A stretch of DNA of 64,000 bases, from contig CM046855.1 of the NCBI GenBank assembly GCA_025617745.1, positions 46,169,813-46,233,812 of the forward strand. Reading direction: 5' to 3'. The position numbers and the translations under genes were made by a program. This document shows positions 24,401 to 36,400 of this stretch, piece by piece; the first letter of the stretch is position 1, and each line of letters opens with the position of its first letter. Below the pieces are notes generated by a model. That model searched no databases and was not told where the DNA came from. It saw only the letters and a program-made list of their open reading frames with translations. Source of the DNA: Heliocidaris erythrogramma (Eukaryota; Echinodermata; Echinoidea; Camarodonta; Echinometridae).

Positions 24401-27400
24401 GGGGACGCGTTTGTTCTCTCCGTCGTGCGAGACGGATTCTTCATAGATCTTTTCGCTTCGCTCCCCGGAGGGGCTATAAGAATTCGGTCACCTCCCATGT
24501 CTGCCCTGGCTCGATCTCATGCTTCAAAGGAGATCGAGTCTCTATTGGAAAAGAGGGCTATAGAAAGGGTAAGAGACAGGCCGTCTCTTTCCCTTTCTCC
24601 AATTTTTGTTATTCCCAAGCGCTCGGGAAAACTTCGTTTGATACTGAACCTGAAAATAATAAACAAATTCATTCCTCCGGTTCATTTTCGGATGGAGACT
24701 CTCGCCTCCATTCTTCCGTTGATCAAGAGGAAGGACTACGCGGTCTCGATAGATCTCAAGGACGCGTATTTTCACATTCCCATTCATCGCGCATCCCGCG
24801 ATCTTCTGGGGTTCTCCTTCCTCTCGGAGACTTATCGTTTTCGTGCTCTTCCCTTCGGGCTGCGCCCGGCCCCTCGGGTTTTTACTCAAGTTGTAGCTGT
24901 GCTGGCGGCCTCTCTGAGGCGACGCGGCCTTCGGTTGTTTTGTTACCTGGACGATTGGCTTCTCCTTGCGGAGTCGCGCGATCGTTTGTTGGACGAGACT
25001 CGTTTGCTCGTCTCTCTTACTCAAGACTTAGGTTTCCTAATAAATTGGGAAAAGTCAGAGTTAGTTCCTACTCGCAGCCCAGTTTTTCTGGGGGCGGTGT
25101 TAGACATACGGAATCAGTTGGCTCGGCCCAGTCGAGACAGGATTCTCACCATTGTCTCTGCGGCTCGCAAGCTCTTGCTGGCCAGAAGGGTCACGGCCAG
25201 ACAGTGGCTTCAGTTTTTAGCTCACCTGAGCCTAAGGCTCGAGTGAGCTATTGCGATGGAAATTTGTCCGTCGTCCGTCGTCCGTCGTCCGTCGTGCGTC
25301 GTGCGTCGTCCGTTAACTTTTTACATTTTCATCTTCTTCTCCAAAACCCATGATCGGAATTCAACCAAACTTGGTAGGAATCATCCTTAGGGGTAGGGGA
25401 CCCAAAGTTGCTAAAATGGTACATGTGGCCCCCAGGGGGGCCCAGGGGGAGGGCCCCCAATTGTAAAAGCTATGTAAATTTCAAACATCTTCTTCTCCAG
25501 AACCAGGCATAGCTCTGACTTGGTATTGTGTATAGAGATACCTCTATAGATGAAGAATGAATGTTGTTCATGAAATTTATCTGAGTGCCCCTATAGGGGC
25601 CCTGTGGGGGTAACATACTGGAGGGGGGGGGGGGGGGGGGGAGGCGCTGCCAGGCAAAATGTACATTCTGATCTTCTTCTCCAAAACACATGATCGGAAT
25701 TCAACCAAACTTGGTAGAAATCATCCTTAGGGGTAGGGGACCCAAAGTTGCTAAAATGGTACATGTGGCCCCCAGGGGGGCCCGGGGGAAGGCCCCCAAT
25801 TGTAAAAGCTATGTAAATTTCAAACATCTTCTTCTCCAGAACCAGGTATAGCTCAGACTTGGAATTCTGTATGGAGATACCTCTATAGATGAAGAATGAA
25901 TATTGTTCATGAAATTTCTCTGAGTGGCCCTATAGGGGCCCTGTGGGGGTAACATACTGGAGGGGGGGGGGGGGCGCTGCCAGGCAAAAATGTACATTCT
26001 GATCATCTTCTCCACATCACATGATCGGAATTCAACCAAACTTCGTAGGAATCATCCTTAGGGGTAGGGGACCCAAATTTGCTAAAATGGTACATGTGGC
26101 CCCCAGGGGGGCCCAGGGGAAGGCCCCCAATTGTAAAAGCTATGTAAAATTCAAACATCTTCTTCTCCAGAACCAGGCATAGCTCAGACTTGGTATTGTG
26201 TATGGAGATACCTCTATAGATGAAGAATGAATGTTGTTCATGAAATTTCTCTGAGTGGCCCTATAGGGGCCCTGTGGGGGTAACATACTGGAGGGGGGGG
26301 CGCGCTGCCAGGCAAAATGTACATTCTGATCTTCTTCTCCAAAACACATGATCGGAATTCAACCAAACTTGGTAGGAATCATCCTTAGGGGTAGGGGACC
26401 CAAAGTTGCTAAAATGGTACATGTGGCCCCCTATGAAATTTCAAACATCTTCTTCTCCAGAACCAGGCGGGGGGGGGGGGGGAATTATGTTAATTTCTAA
26501 CATCATCTCATGTACATCCTCCTTGTAGTTTCAATTTCTAACATATCTCCTGGTGGTGCTAGAGAGAACATGCACCAGATGTGAATTGATCACCTCAGGT
26601 GAGCGTCGTGCCCCCTGGGGCTCTTGTTAGGTTATCTAGCCAGTCTAGTCGACGTTCTAGAGGACTGCCGGCTCCTCATGAGACCTTTTCAGAGACATCT
26701 CCTCAGGTTCTTCAAGCCGGGAAAAGACTCTCTTTTGGTCTGGATTCCAGTACCAGTAAGGATCAAGTCTCTTCTCTCTTGTTGGACGAGCGAGGAGTTT
26801 CTCGCGCGAGGCAGGTCCTTCACTGCCCCTCTCCCGTCGATATCGGTTTCGACGGACGCCTTTGGTTGGGGTGGGGAGGACACTGCAACGGCAGCACGGT
26901 TGCGGGGGATTGGTCTCATCTTGGGACTCTTCCCCATATCAATGTCCTGGAGTTTATGGCAGTTCTGTTGACCTTGCTCCATTTCAGAAGTCGACTTCTC
27001 AGTCGTTCGGTTCTGATTCTCACGGACAATGTTACTGTGGCGGCATATATCAATCGGCAGGGAGGCACTCGTTCGGCTGCCCTGAATGCCCCTAGCAGCT
27101 CAGCTGTGGAGGTGGTGTCGTCGCATGGCGATCACACCCGTGGCCTCTTTCATCCCGGTCGGGAAAACCTCATTGCGGATTTTCTGTCTCGGGGCAGGTA
27201 TCTTCCATCGGAATGGATGCTCCATCCGGAGGTCTTTTGCCGCATTTGCAGTTGCCTAGGTCCACTGGAAGTGGATCTATTTGCGTCGGTGCTAAACCAC
27301 CAGCTGCCGAAGTATTGCTCCCGTGTTCGCGATCAGGGAGCATGGGCTCTCGATGCTTTCTCCCTCAGCTGGGAGAACCTTCAGGGATTCGCCTTTCCTC

Positions 27401-30400
27401 CCTTCCAACTGATTCCGCGTGTCTTGCGGAAAATCAGGGAAGATCGGGCGCGGGTGCTTGTAATAGCTCCCTTTTGGCCCAGGAGGAATTGGTTTCCAGA
27501 GCTTATGAGCCTCCTAAGGGCTCAACTGTTCGTTCTCCCGTTAAGAGCGGATCTGGTGTTGCAGCCCCTCTCGGGGATTCTTCACCACAGTCCGGAGTCC
27601 CTTCATTTGACTGCTTGGCCCCTGTCAGGGAATCTGCAAGACAGTCAGGTCTCTCTGATAGAGCCGCGGACTTTTTAATGTCCAGTCGTAGGGTTTCTAC
27701 TAGGGAAATTTACAATTCCCGTCTCTCTGTCTTTTTCCTTTGGTGTAAAGAGAGAAATCAAACCCCTTCTAAGGCTCCTATTGGTTCAATTGCGGATTTC
27801 TTAATCTCGTTATTTGACAAAGGGAGATCTATCTCTACTATCCGAGGCTACCGTTCGGCGATCGGGGCCATTCATTCGGGTTTCTCAGATGGTTCGGGGA
27901 TTTCCAATTCTCCGCTATTAAGTGGTTTGATTCGCTCGTTCTTTCTGAAACGACCTTCTTTTTCTAAGTTAGTACCGTCTTGGAGTCTGCCTAAGGTCCT
28001 GGAGGCCTTGGCGAAACCTCCTTTCGAACCGTTAGGTGAAGCTTTGCTTCATCATCTTACGGTTAAGACGCTCTTTTTGGTAGCTATTGCCTCTGGGCAG
28101 AGGCGCAGTACTCTTCATGCTCTCTGTCTTACTCCTGGTCATGTTCGCTGGGAGAGAAAAGGCGTTAGATTGATTCCCAAGGCTTCTTTTATTGCCAAGA
28201 ATCAGACAGCTGCCTCTGGCCCTGTTGAGATTTTTCTTTGTCCGCTTTCTGACTTTTCTTCTGTGCGCGAGGACAAAGTTTGGTGTCCTGTAAGGGCTCT
28301 CAAATGGTATATTGATAAGACTAAGTCTTATCGTAAGGATGATCAGTTGTTCCTGATCACTAGAGAGCCTTTTTCTCCTGCCTCTCTTGATTCCATCTCT
28401 AGGTGGATCATCGAAGCTATTAGGGCCGCTGGCACAGAGGCTCTTTTATCCGACAGTAAGCCTCGTGTTGATATGATTTATTGCAGTAAATTTGTAAAAT
28501 CAGCACTGATTTTCTTATTTACTATATAAATCTATATACCTACCTATGACCCTCCCTACCTATGACCCTCCCTCCTTCCCCTCACCTTGCAAGCAACATG
28601 TTTCTACTTGGGGTTGCTCGCAAAAGAGGAAGATGGCCGTAGCGTGTTGACGCGCGTGAGTGGCGAAGGGGACAATAGGATTACGGGGGGTGCGCACAAT
28701 ATTGTGACTCATGTGTGTTAAATTCTCGAAGGGGTCCCGTAGTCAAGACTACTGGCATAATAGGTAGGTATATAGATTTATATAGTAAATAAGAAAATCA
28801 GTGCTGATTTTACAATTTTCCAATATTCTGTATGAAATGAACAGAAGTGAATCTACCAATTTCAAGAATGCTAAGATGAGAGTTGGCTGCTAGGTTGATT
28901 GTGAGCATAGATATTTGTTTTAATTCAAATTTTCAAAAAATTGAGCTGCAAATTTTAAGACATGAATGCTTATTTTTCTTTTTAAAATTCTGTGCATGAA
29001 ACAATATATAACCCAACAGAAATCAGCACAGGTTGTGCAGAAATATTTGCTCATTCTGCTGAATGTGAACTTTTGTTGTTGTATACAGTACATTGAATGA
29101 GCTTCTTTCAATTTGAGAAATAACAACACCAACAATAATAACCATAACCATAATCTTAATAATAAATAATAGTAAACTAATAGTTATAATAATAATGATA
29201 ATAATAATACTAATCTAGTGATGATTATAATAATTGTAATAGTAGTAGTTATAGTTATAGTAATCATAATCATCGCAATAGTAACATTTCTATTGCACTT
29301 AATAATAGTCAGGTTCACACGATGGGAGCTAAACTTTAAGTTTCGCTCGTAGTTTTAAAACTTCAAGTTAAAGGTAATGTACAGTTTTGGTAAACCCTCA
29401 AAAACTTTTTGTCAGGTTTCTTTGATTTTTGTTGATAAATAGCAAGATACTAGCAATACTAAGACACTGTGAAGATTTCGCCTCCTAAAGTTTAATATTA
29501 ATCAAATAAGAGGCAAAAAGTACTTTATATGCCGGGACAGGTAGCATGAGCTATACACTATACATACACGTGTAAAATCAATGAGTAGCTACACACAGTA
29601 ACGCATATGTTGTCTCTATGTGAAGCCCCAAGATTGCAGTTCAGCGAGCCATCGGGGTGGCAAGGTCCTAGCATATATGGCAGTGATCGAGCGTTCCTTA
29701 CAGATATTTACACTGAAATTTACAAGAAATCATAGATGGAATACCAAATGTGACCCGGCATCACAAAACCACCAAAAAGTTGCAAAAAATAATTTTTCTG
29801 ATTTTATCATATTTGGATAGAACAAAGTCTCAGCTTTAAAATGATATATGACTCATTATAATTGAAACTTTCTAACCCTTTTAATTCAGCGAATGAAAGG
29901 AGCTTGTAAGAGATGTTTGCTGTTATTAAATAGGGAGGAAATGAGCTCTAAAGTTGGGGCCTATTCAAGCGTGCGGAGTAAGAAAACGAGAGAGAAAGTC
30001 GATAGAGAGTGAATCAAAAGGCCATAGCACCCACTATGAATGAACTGTCGGATTAGGTTGATATTTGGTAGGAGCGTTTATATAGTTTATTCATTCTATT
30101 GCCAAGACTTTGAAATTGAGTCATTCGAAAGTTATTATGATGCAAATGAGAGTGTTCTAATGAGAGATTAAGCGCACCTTGGTGGCCTGACAAGAACACA
30201 AGACAATGCCTATTCACTCCATTGGGGTGTCTTTCTTTGTTCCCTGTTACATAATACTGGTTTGTTACCTGTGTAGTCCTTCTGTTATCATACACTGAAC
30301 TTGTAATTTAGTCTACGATCAACTTAAATACATGTAGAACCTACTCTTTTCTTGTTCACATTGATTAACCTATATGCAATTTGTTTTACATAGAACTTAG

Positions 30401-33400
30401 ATACTCTTTCCTTGCTCACATGAATAAACTTGATCGTTCGTTAGCAACAAAATCCTTTTTCAGACTCTGTTTCGTCATCGAAATGGAACTTAAAACTGCT
30501 CTGTAATTTGCTTTCGCGGCTATTGATGAACTGTAATATCAGTATGATGGGATTGCTGAGAATTTATTCTTTCTATCAGTATGAAAATCATTAGGGAAAA
30601 GGTAATTTAAGGCCCGTGAGATTGCAGTGATTTTACGAGGGTGAGCGGTACCGATTTAAAAAAAAAATCATACGGGAAGGCGAAGAATTAGGAAGAAACC
30701 AGAGCTGTGCGCAAAAAACTGGTCTAGAAAAACTGTTAAAAACTCATCTTCTACTCTGTTTTAAGCTTCCAGATTTTGATATGAGGTACAGGAAAGAACG
30801 ATCTTTCAGAAAAAAAGAAAAGTCTAAAAATAAAATTTTCCAACCCAAATTTCCATTTCTGCTGTTTACACAAAATCACGGGTTGCGACTTTTTACTGGT
30901 TTTGTGGTGCCGGGTCACAAATGATCTCATACAGACATCTTTTGATACAAGGAGAACAACCTGAAACTATATTTAACATTTTTCTTTCCAGTTTCCCCTT
31001 TGCTACCAATGCTGTACATGAGCTTTAACTTGTAGTTATCTTGTAGTTTATTCAGGCCGTATGAACGATTGCTTGGCTTGTAGTTTCAAAGCAACGAGCA
31101 TCGTTGTTTCTGGCCCATGTGAACCCTTTCGTTTACTTTAAATTTCGATATTACAAGACCCGTATGAACATAGCTAATATGTTTCCAAGTGATTTACATT
31201 AATTATACTGGTCGTGGATTCAGTTGGTATCCCGCTCATAGAGTGCACTTTCTCTACTCCAGAGGGCAGCTTTCCAGCCAGTCATCTTCTAACAAACTTA
31301 TAAGTACAGTGTAACTGATTTGATCTGATTTGATTTGACTTGATTTAACCAGGTGATTGTTGGTTCCTCGCTGCCATCGCTGGTCTCTCTCTGGATGAGC
31401 ACCTCCTGCAGAAGGTTGTTCCCCCTGACCAGAATTTTGATTTAGGAATCATCAAGTTCAACTTCTGGCACTACGGCAAATGGGTGACAGTTGTCATTGA
31501 CGACCTGCTGCCCACCTACAATGGTCGCCTAGTCTTTGTGCACTCCAAGGAGAAGAATGAGTTCTGGAGCGCCCTTTTGGAGAAGGCTTACGCCAAGTGA
31601 GTTTAGACAGCAAAGGTCTGCCATTATTGTTTAAGATGAACTTGTATGCTTTGTAAGCCATGATTGTAAAATGCTTTATATGTATGTAACATAGAGTTAA
31701 GAAATAAAGCATGGCAGTAGGAAACATCATATTGCATTTTTAGGGCAGCTTTGATATCACTGTGTTTTATCTGATCAAAATATTCACTTACTCCAGTTCA
31801 GTGCTATTAAATAAGAAGGTGTAATTGATGAATTCATTCCCCTTAAATACTAGGGTTCATGGGGGCTATGAAAACTTGAAGGGTGGCAATGTGATCGAGG
31901 CTATGGAGGACTTCACTGGTGGTGTCTCTGAGAGCTTCGACTTGACCCAGAACCCGCCTCCTGGTCTCTTCAAGATCCTCAGGACATCCTATGACAGGGA
32001 CTCCCAGATTGGTTGCTCCATCAATGCCAAACCAGGCCAAATTGAGGCCAAACTTCCCAGCGGTCTCATCGCAGGGCATGCCTACACCATCACTGATGTC
32101 AAGAAGGTGTGTTCAAAATGTCAGTACTAAAAATGCCAAATAATCAAATACTAGAGATTCTTCTTCTGATTACTGCTAGACCATTTTGAATTTTTTTTTT
32201 TTTTTTTTTGGGGGGGGGTGGGTATTGGACTAAATTTGCTGAAATTTGTTTCTACTTCAGGAACAAAATGGAGAGGTCTTTATATTCCAAACTTATAGTA
32301 GAAATTCACATTCTTGGGCAGGATTTGCCACCCACAGCAGGGAAGGTGTTAAAACAAGCTCAGCCAGATAGACTGCCCAAAGATCGGTATGGTTTGATAT
32401 CCACTCATTAATACCAAAGCAATGTGTCAATTTGGGGGATTTGTTATTTCCACTTTTATTGTACATCAAACTAATTTCCTCTGGTTACTGTTTCTGTGAC
32501 AGGTGAGCGTTGGTGGTCAAAATCTGCGTCTTATCAGGATCCGCAACCCTTGGGGTCAGGTGGAATGGAACGGAGCATGGAGTGACAAGTTAGTACATCT
32601 ATAACCCTCAGGGTCATGTCAAAAGGTCCAGGATATGTGTGACATGAATCCCAAGTGTGACTTGCCTGACATATTTGAAGTACAGCATGACTGTACATAT
32701 TTCTTATTGGTATAAATAGCTAGATTTGGTAATATTCCTCAGAACTTGCCCACACCGCACACCTTATTATAAGGTCAACTTTTTACCTACCCTGAGATAC
32801 CTGGATAAGAGACTGAATGCAGGCATATTATGCATCGGTATTCAGTTCCATGTTTTTCTTCCTTTTCAAGATGGCTGGATCGTTTCCTGCTGCAGGTGAT
32901 TTATCATTGTACATGATGGGCTCATTCTTCCAGCATCCATCCCAAGCTACCTCAAAACTGTGTACACTCAGGGCAGCAATGGCATCATTGCGAAGACTAT
33001 TCCATGGTTAACGTATTTGTACTTAAAAAGAATATTTGTATCTGTGTTTTGGTCCTAGGAATAAATAATTGTTTACTATATCCTCTTCTCTGATCCCTGG
33101 ATTGTAATACCAGGGGAGCATTTCATCAAGTGTTTTATCAGTGATTTTTACTGACAAATTTGCTCTTGGCCAATCAGAGGCAAGGATTTCAGTAGCTTAT
33201 AACAGTTGTCGGTAAAAATCACTGAAAAAACGCTTGATGAAACGCTCCCCTGGTTTGGCGTTACATCAGAATCATACTCCAGATGATACAAACAAACCAG
33301 ATTTTTAGCTGAATATTAAATTATACTGCAGGTATTTGCTTACTTATGGCATTTTATGCATTGGCTGATGTAACCCATGGAAAAACTTTTATGTCCTCTT

Positions 33401-36400
33401 TTAGAGTCATAATTGAAATCCATGTTCCACACACTAGAAATGCCAATGAAATGGCTGATGATAACACAAATTTTTGGATTTTAAGTAAGATGATAATGCT
33501 TGCATGGAATGTCCTGAAAGGGTATTTGATCATATTTGTGCTATAATTTTCTTGTCCATTTTTCAGTTCTCGAGAATGGGACAAGATTCCTCAACATCAG
33601 CGCAGAAGCCTTGGATTAGTCAGTGAAGATGATGGTGAATTCTGGTGAGTGCATGTTGGTTTGCTGGCTGCCCTCTGCATCATGGTCGTTTTACAGACCC
33701 TATAGTTTTAATAATAATAATAATAATAGTGGCTACTTGTATAGCGCGCAGGTCCGCCTTTCGACGCTCATGGCGCTGTGAACAATAATAATTACGAAGA
33801 CATGAAAAGAGATAAACAATTACAGATACATTACAGCATAAAGATATAGACAGTTAAAGAGTGAATAGGAAGGTTTTCAATTTTGATTTAAATTGTTCAG
33901 TAGCGGAAATTTGACGAAGGGTTATGGGGAGATTATTCCACAGTTTTGGACCAATAACAGAAAATGCTCGATCACCCCATGAGTGTTTTACTTTTGGTGT
34001 GTGAAATATAAGTGTATCTGCTGAAGAACAGAGATTTCGGGTTGGTTTGTAAAGTGTGACAGATTTACTCAAATAAACAGGGGAAAAAGAATAGACAACA
34101 TGATGCATTAACAAAATAATTTTGAAGGAGATTCTTTTTGCTACTGAGAGCCAGTGAAGCGACCTGAGGATAGGCGATATGTGATCTGATTTTTTAGTGA
34201 GTGTTAAGAGGCGGGCTGCAGAATTCTGGAGTCGCTGGAGTTTGTGTACTTCTTTTTTAGTGAGGTTACAGAAAAGGGAGTTAGCGAAATCTAAGCGAGA
34301 GGAGATCAAAGCATGTATTAAAAGTTCTGTTGTAGCTTTAGGAAGATACTTCCGGATAAATCCTAGGTTGCGTAATTGAAATCTTACAGACTGTTGCACA
34401 TACAATATATGATTCTTAAAATACATCTCCTGGTCAAATATTACTCCAAGGTTGCGTGCAGCAGTAGATGGGGTAATGAGACTGTCACCAATGCGAACTT
34501 TGCAAGATAGATAATTCGTCTTTGATAACATTTGTTTTGATCCAAATAACAAGAATTCAGTTTTTTTTATCATTCAGTTTAAGACCATTTGTTGTCAACC
34601 ATAATTTCAGTTCATCTAAACATGACTCAAGCTTGTGTATTGTTTCCAAAAGTAATGGGAATGAAGGTTTGGTAGAAACATGGATTTGAATATCATCTGC
34701 ATAGCAGTGGTAATCGATGCGGTGCTTCTCGAAGATTTTACTAATTGGTTGTAGGTATAGGGAAAAGAGAAGTGGACCACCAACTGACCCCTGGGGCACA
34801 CCAAACTTAACTTCAGTTTGCTCTGATGTGAATTCACAGATCTTCACACACTGATTTCTGTTTGTCAGATATACAAACCAGTCGAGGGCAGTTCCACCCA
34901 CGCCCATAGATTTTAGACGCTTGATCATGATGCTATGTTCCACAGTATCAAAGGCTGCTGACATATCCAGCCTAACAAGAGCAGTAATATTTCCCTGATC
35001 CATTTGTCTCAGTATCTGATCAGATAGGTTTGTTAGGAGAGATTCTACGCTGTGCCCAGACCTATATGCGGACTGATAGGAATCTAACAAGTTGTTTGTT
35101 TGTAGATATGTAGTCAACTGACAAAAAACAACTCGTTCTAGTAATTTGCTCAGGAAGGATAAATTTGAAGTGATTCATGATCTAAACTTGACTTCTTTAG
35201 GGTAGGGCAAATTTTATGGGGTTTTTTTCATTATCTTTTATGAGTTTTTGTGAAAATTTAATCCAGTTGTATTTCAGTTGAAGTGAATTATGTAAAAGAG
35301 TGAAAGTGAATATCCACAAGGCTTGAATTCATCGATTATTCGTCCTTAAAAATTGTAAGGCTTGTCCTCCCCCTTTTCATTTATTTTAATTTAACCATAA
35401 TTAACCATAAAAGGGCCTTGGGGTGGGTGGGTTGGAGGGGGAATCCACCCCCTTGATATGCGCGGAGATATGTTCAAGGAAGATTCATATAATTTGTTAC
35501 GGTCCCCAGAATGATAAATAGTAATGTTTCTACTTTTCTATTCCTTCTGATCCGACTTTAAATCTATGCATACATGTACAGTACTTGCTTACATAGTAGG
35601 CAATATATATTGGTAGATATATTCCTATAAAAGGGGAAGACCGAGCAGACGTTGGAGGGATGATATCGTAAAATATGCAGGCTTTACATGGCAAAGAAAA
35701 GCACAGAATAGAAGCTATTGGAAAGGGGATGAAGAGGCCTTCCTCCAGCAGTGGAGTGAAATAGGCTGATGATGATGATGAGATATATTCCAGCAAACAT
35801 GAGTGCTTCAGGAAGGAGTAAATGTTTCAAAAGTGGCATAGCTTATCCCTCTTGCCTATAAACGCAACCACGATGCTGCCTTTTTGTCAATAAGTTTGAT
35901 GTATGTCTGGGGTTTTTTTTGCAGGATGGAATTCCGTGACTTCAGGAGGCACTTTGAGAGGGTGGACATGTGCCACTTGAGTGCAGAGGCCATGACAGGC
36001 AAGGGCAAGAGGAAGTGGCAGGCCATCATCAAGGATGGCAAATGGCAGAGAGGTGCTACCGCTGGAGGGTGCCGCAACTTTCCTGGTGAGACAGAACTGC
36101 ACCAATCAAAGTGCTTCTTTGCAAAATTGTAGTATTTACTGTCAGGCCTTTCTATAAAGGCCTACCAAGGGTAACGGTACACTCAGAGATACCAGTTTTC
36201 AGGCTGTTGCCTGAATTCAGGATCTGTAAGCGCTCTATGGCATGCATTTTCAGGCTTCAAATTGTACTGGCCATATCGTCTGTTGAGAGCCAGAAGGGCA
36301 TTAACAGAATTAATGCCATATTGGCGTCATCATGTAAGTAATCACTTTTTCTGGCTGAGTGAATAGAATTGACTCGGATCACCGAGTCACCATAGACACC

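Larger units (their letters stand above)
21475..28815 (+). mobile_element. DIRS-type tyrosine-recombinase retrotransposon (interrupted)
   Basis: About 7.34 kb, or about 5.93 kb without its secondary insert. It has inverted terminal repeats (left 21494-21643, right 28627-28773), a gag-like ORF, RT with a YLDD motif, RNase H, a tyrosine-recombinase frame and an internal complementary region at 28471-28547. That region matches the complement of both outer tips, which fixes the termini at 21475 and 28815. DIRS elements integrate via a recombinase and a circular intermediate and make no target duplication; none is seen. The copy is inactive: insertion in the pol frame, frameshifts and a truncated recombinase. 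Confidence 0.92.
18405..31352. other. Calpain intron after exon A (12.9 kb)
   Basis: Donor gtgaga, acceptor aaccag. It holds nested MITEs (18529-19074), a poly-C repeat (20185-20530), a palindromic element (21164-21435), the DIRS retrotransposon (21475-28815) and a nested element (29309-31175). Stretches 19075-20184 and 20535-21160 show nothing else except a LINE/SINE-like tail at 20870-20930 ending GGCACTACCATATAAATC and (ATT)n. AT-rich trinucleotides occupy 29130-29290. Confidence 0.9.
33645..35924. other. Calpain intron E-F
   Basis: 2.3 kb, mostly occupied by a truncated LINE on the minus strand (33697-35172) and the RTE tail (35626-35780). The remaining 35173-35614 holds nothing recognised. 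Confidence 0.85.

Noticed and set aside
23776..24498. 240-codon minus-strand frame inside the DIRS gag region
   Set aside because: Antisense shadow of ORF1; Arg/Ser-rich composition follows from codon use on the other strand.
25470..26349. Repeated minus-strand frames ([19 protein letters not shown])
   Set aside because: They recur because the HINE core repeat recurs; no start, domain or codon signal.
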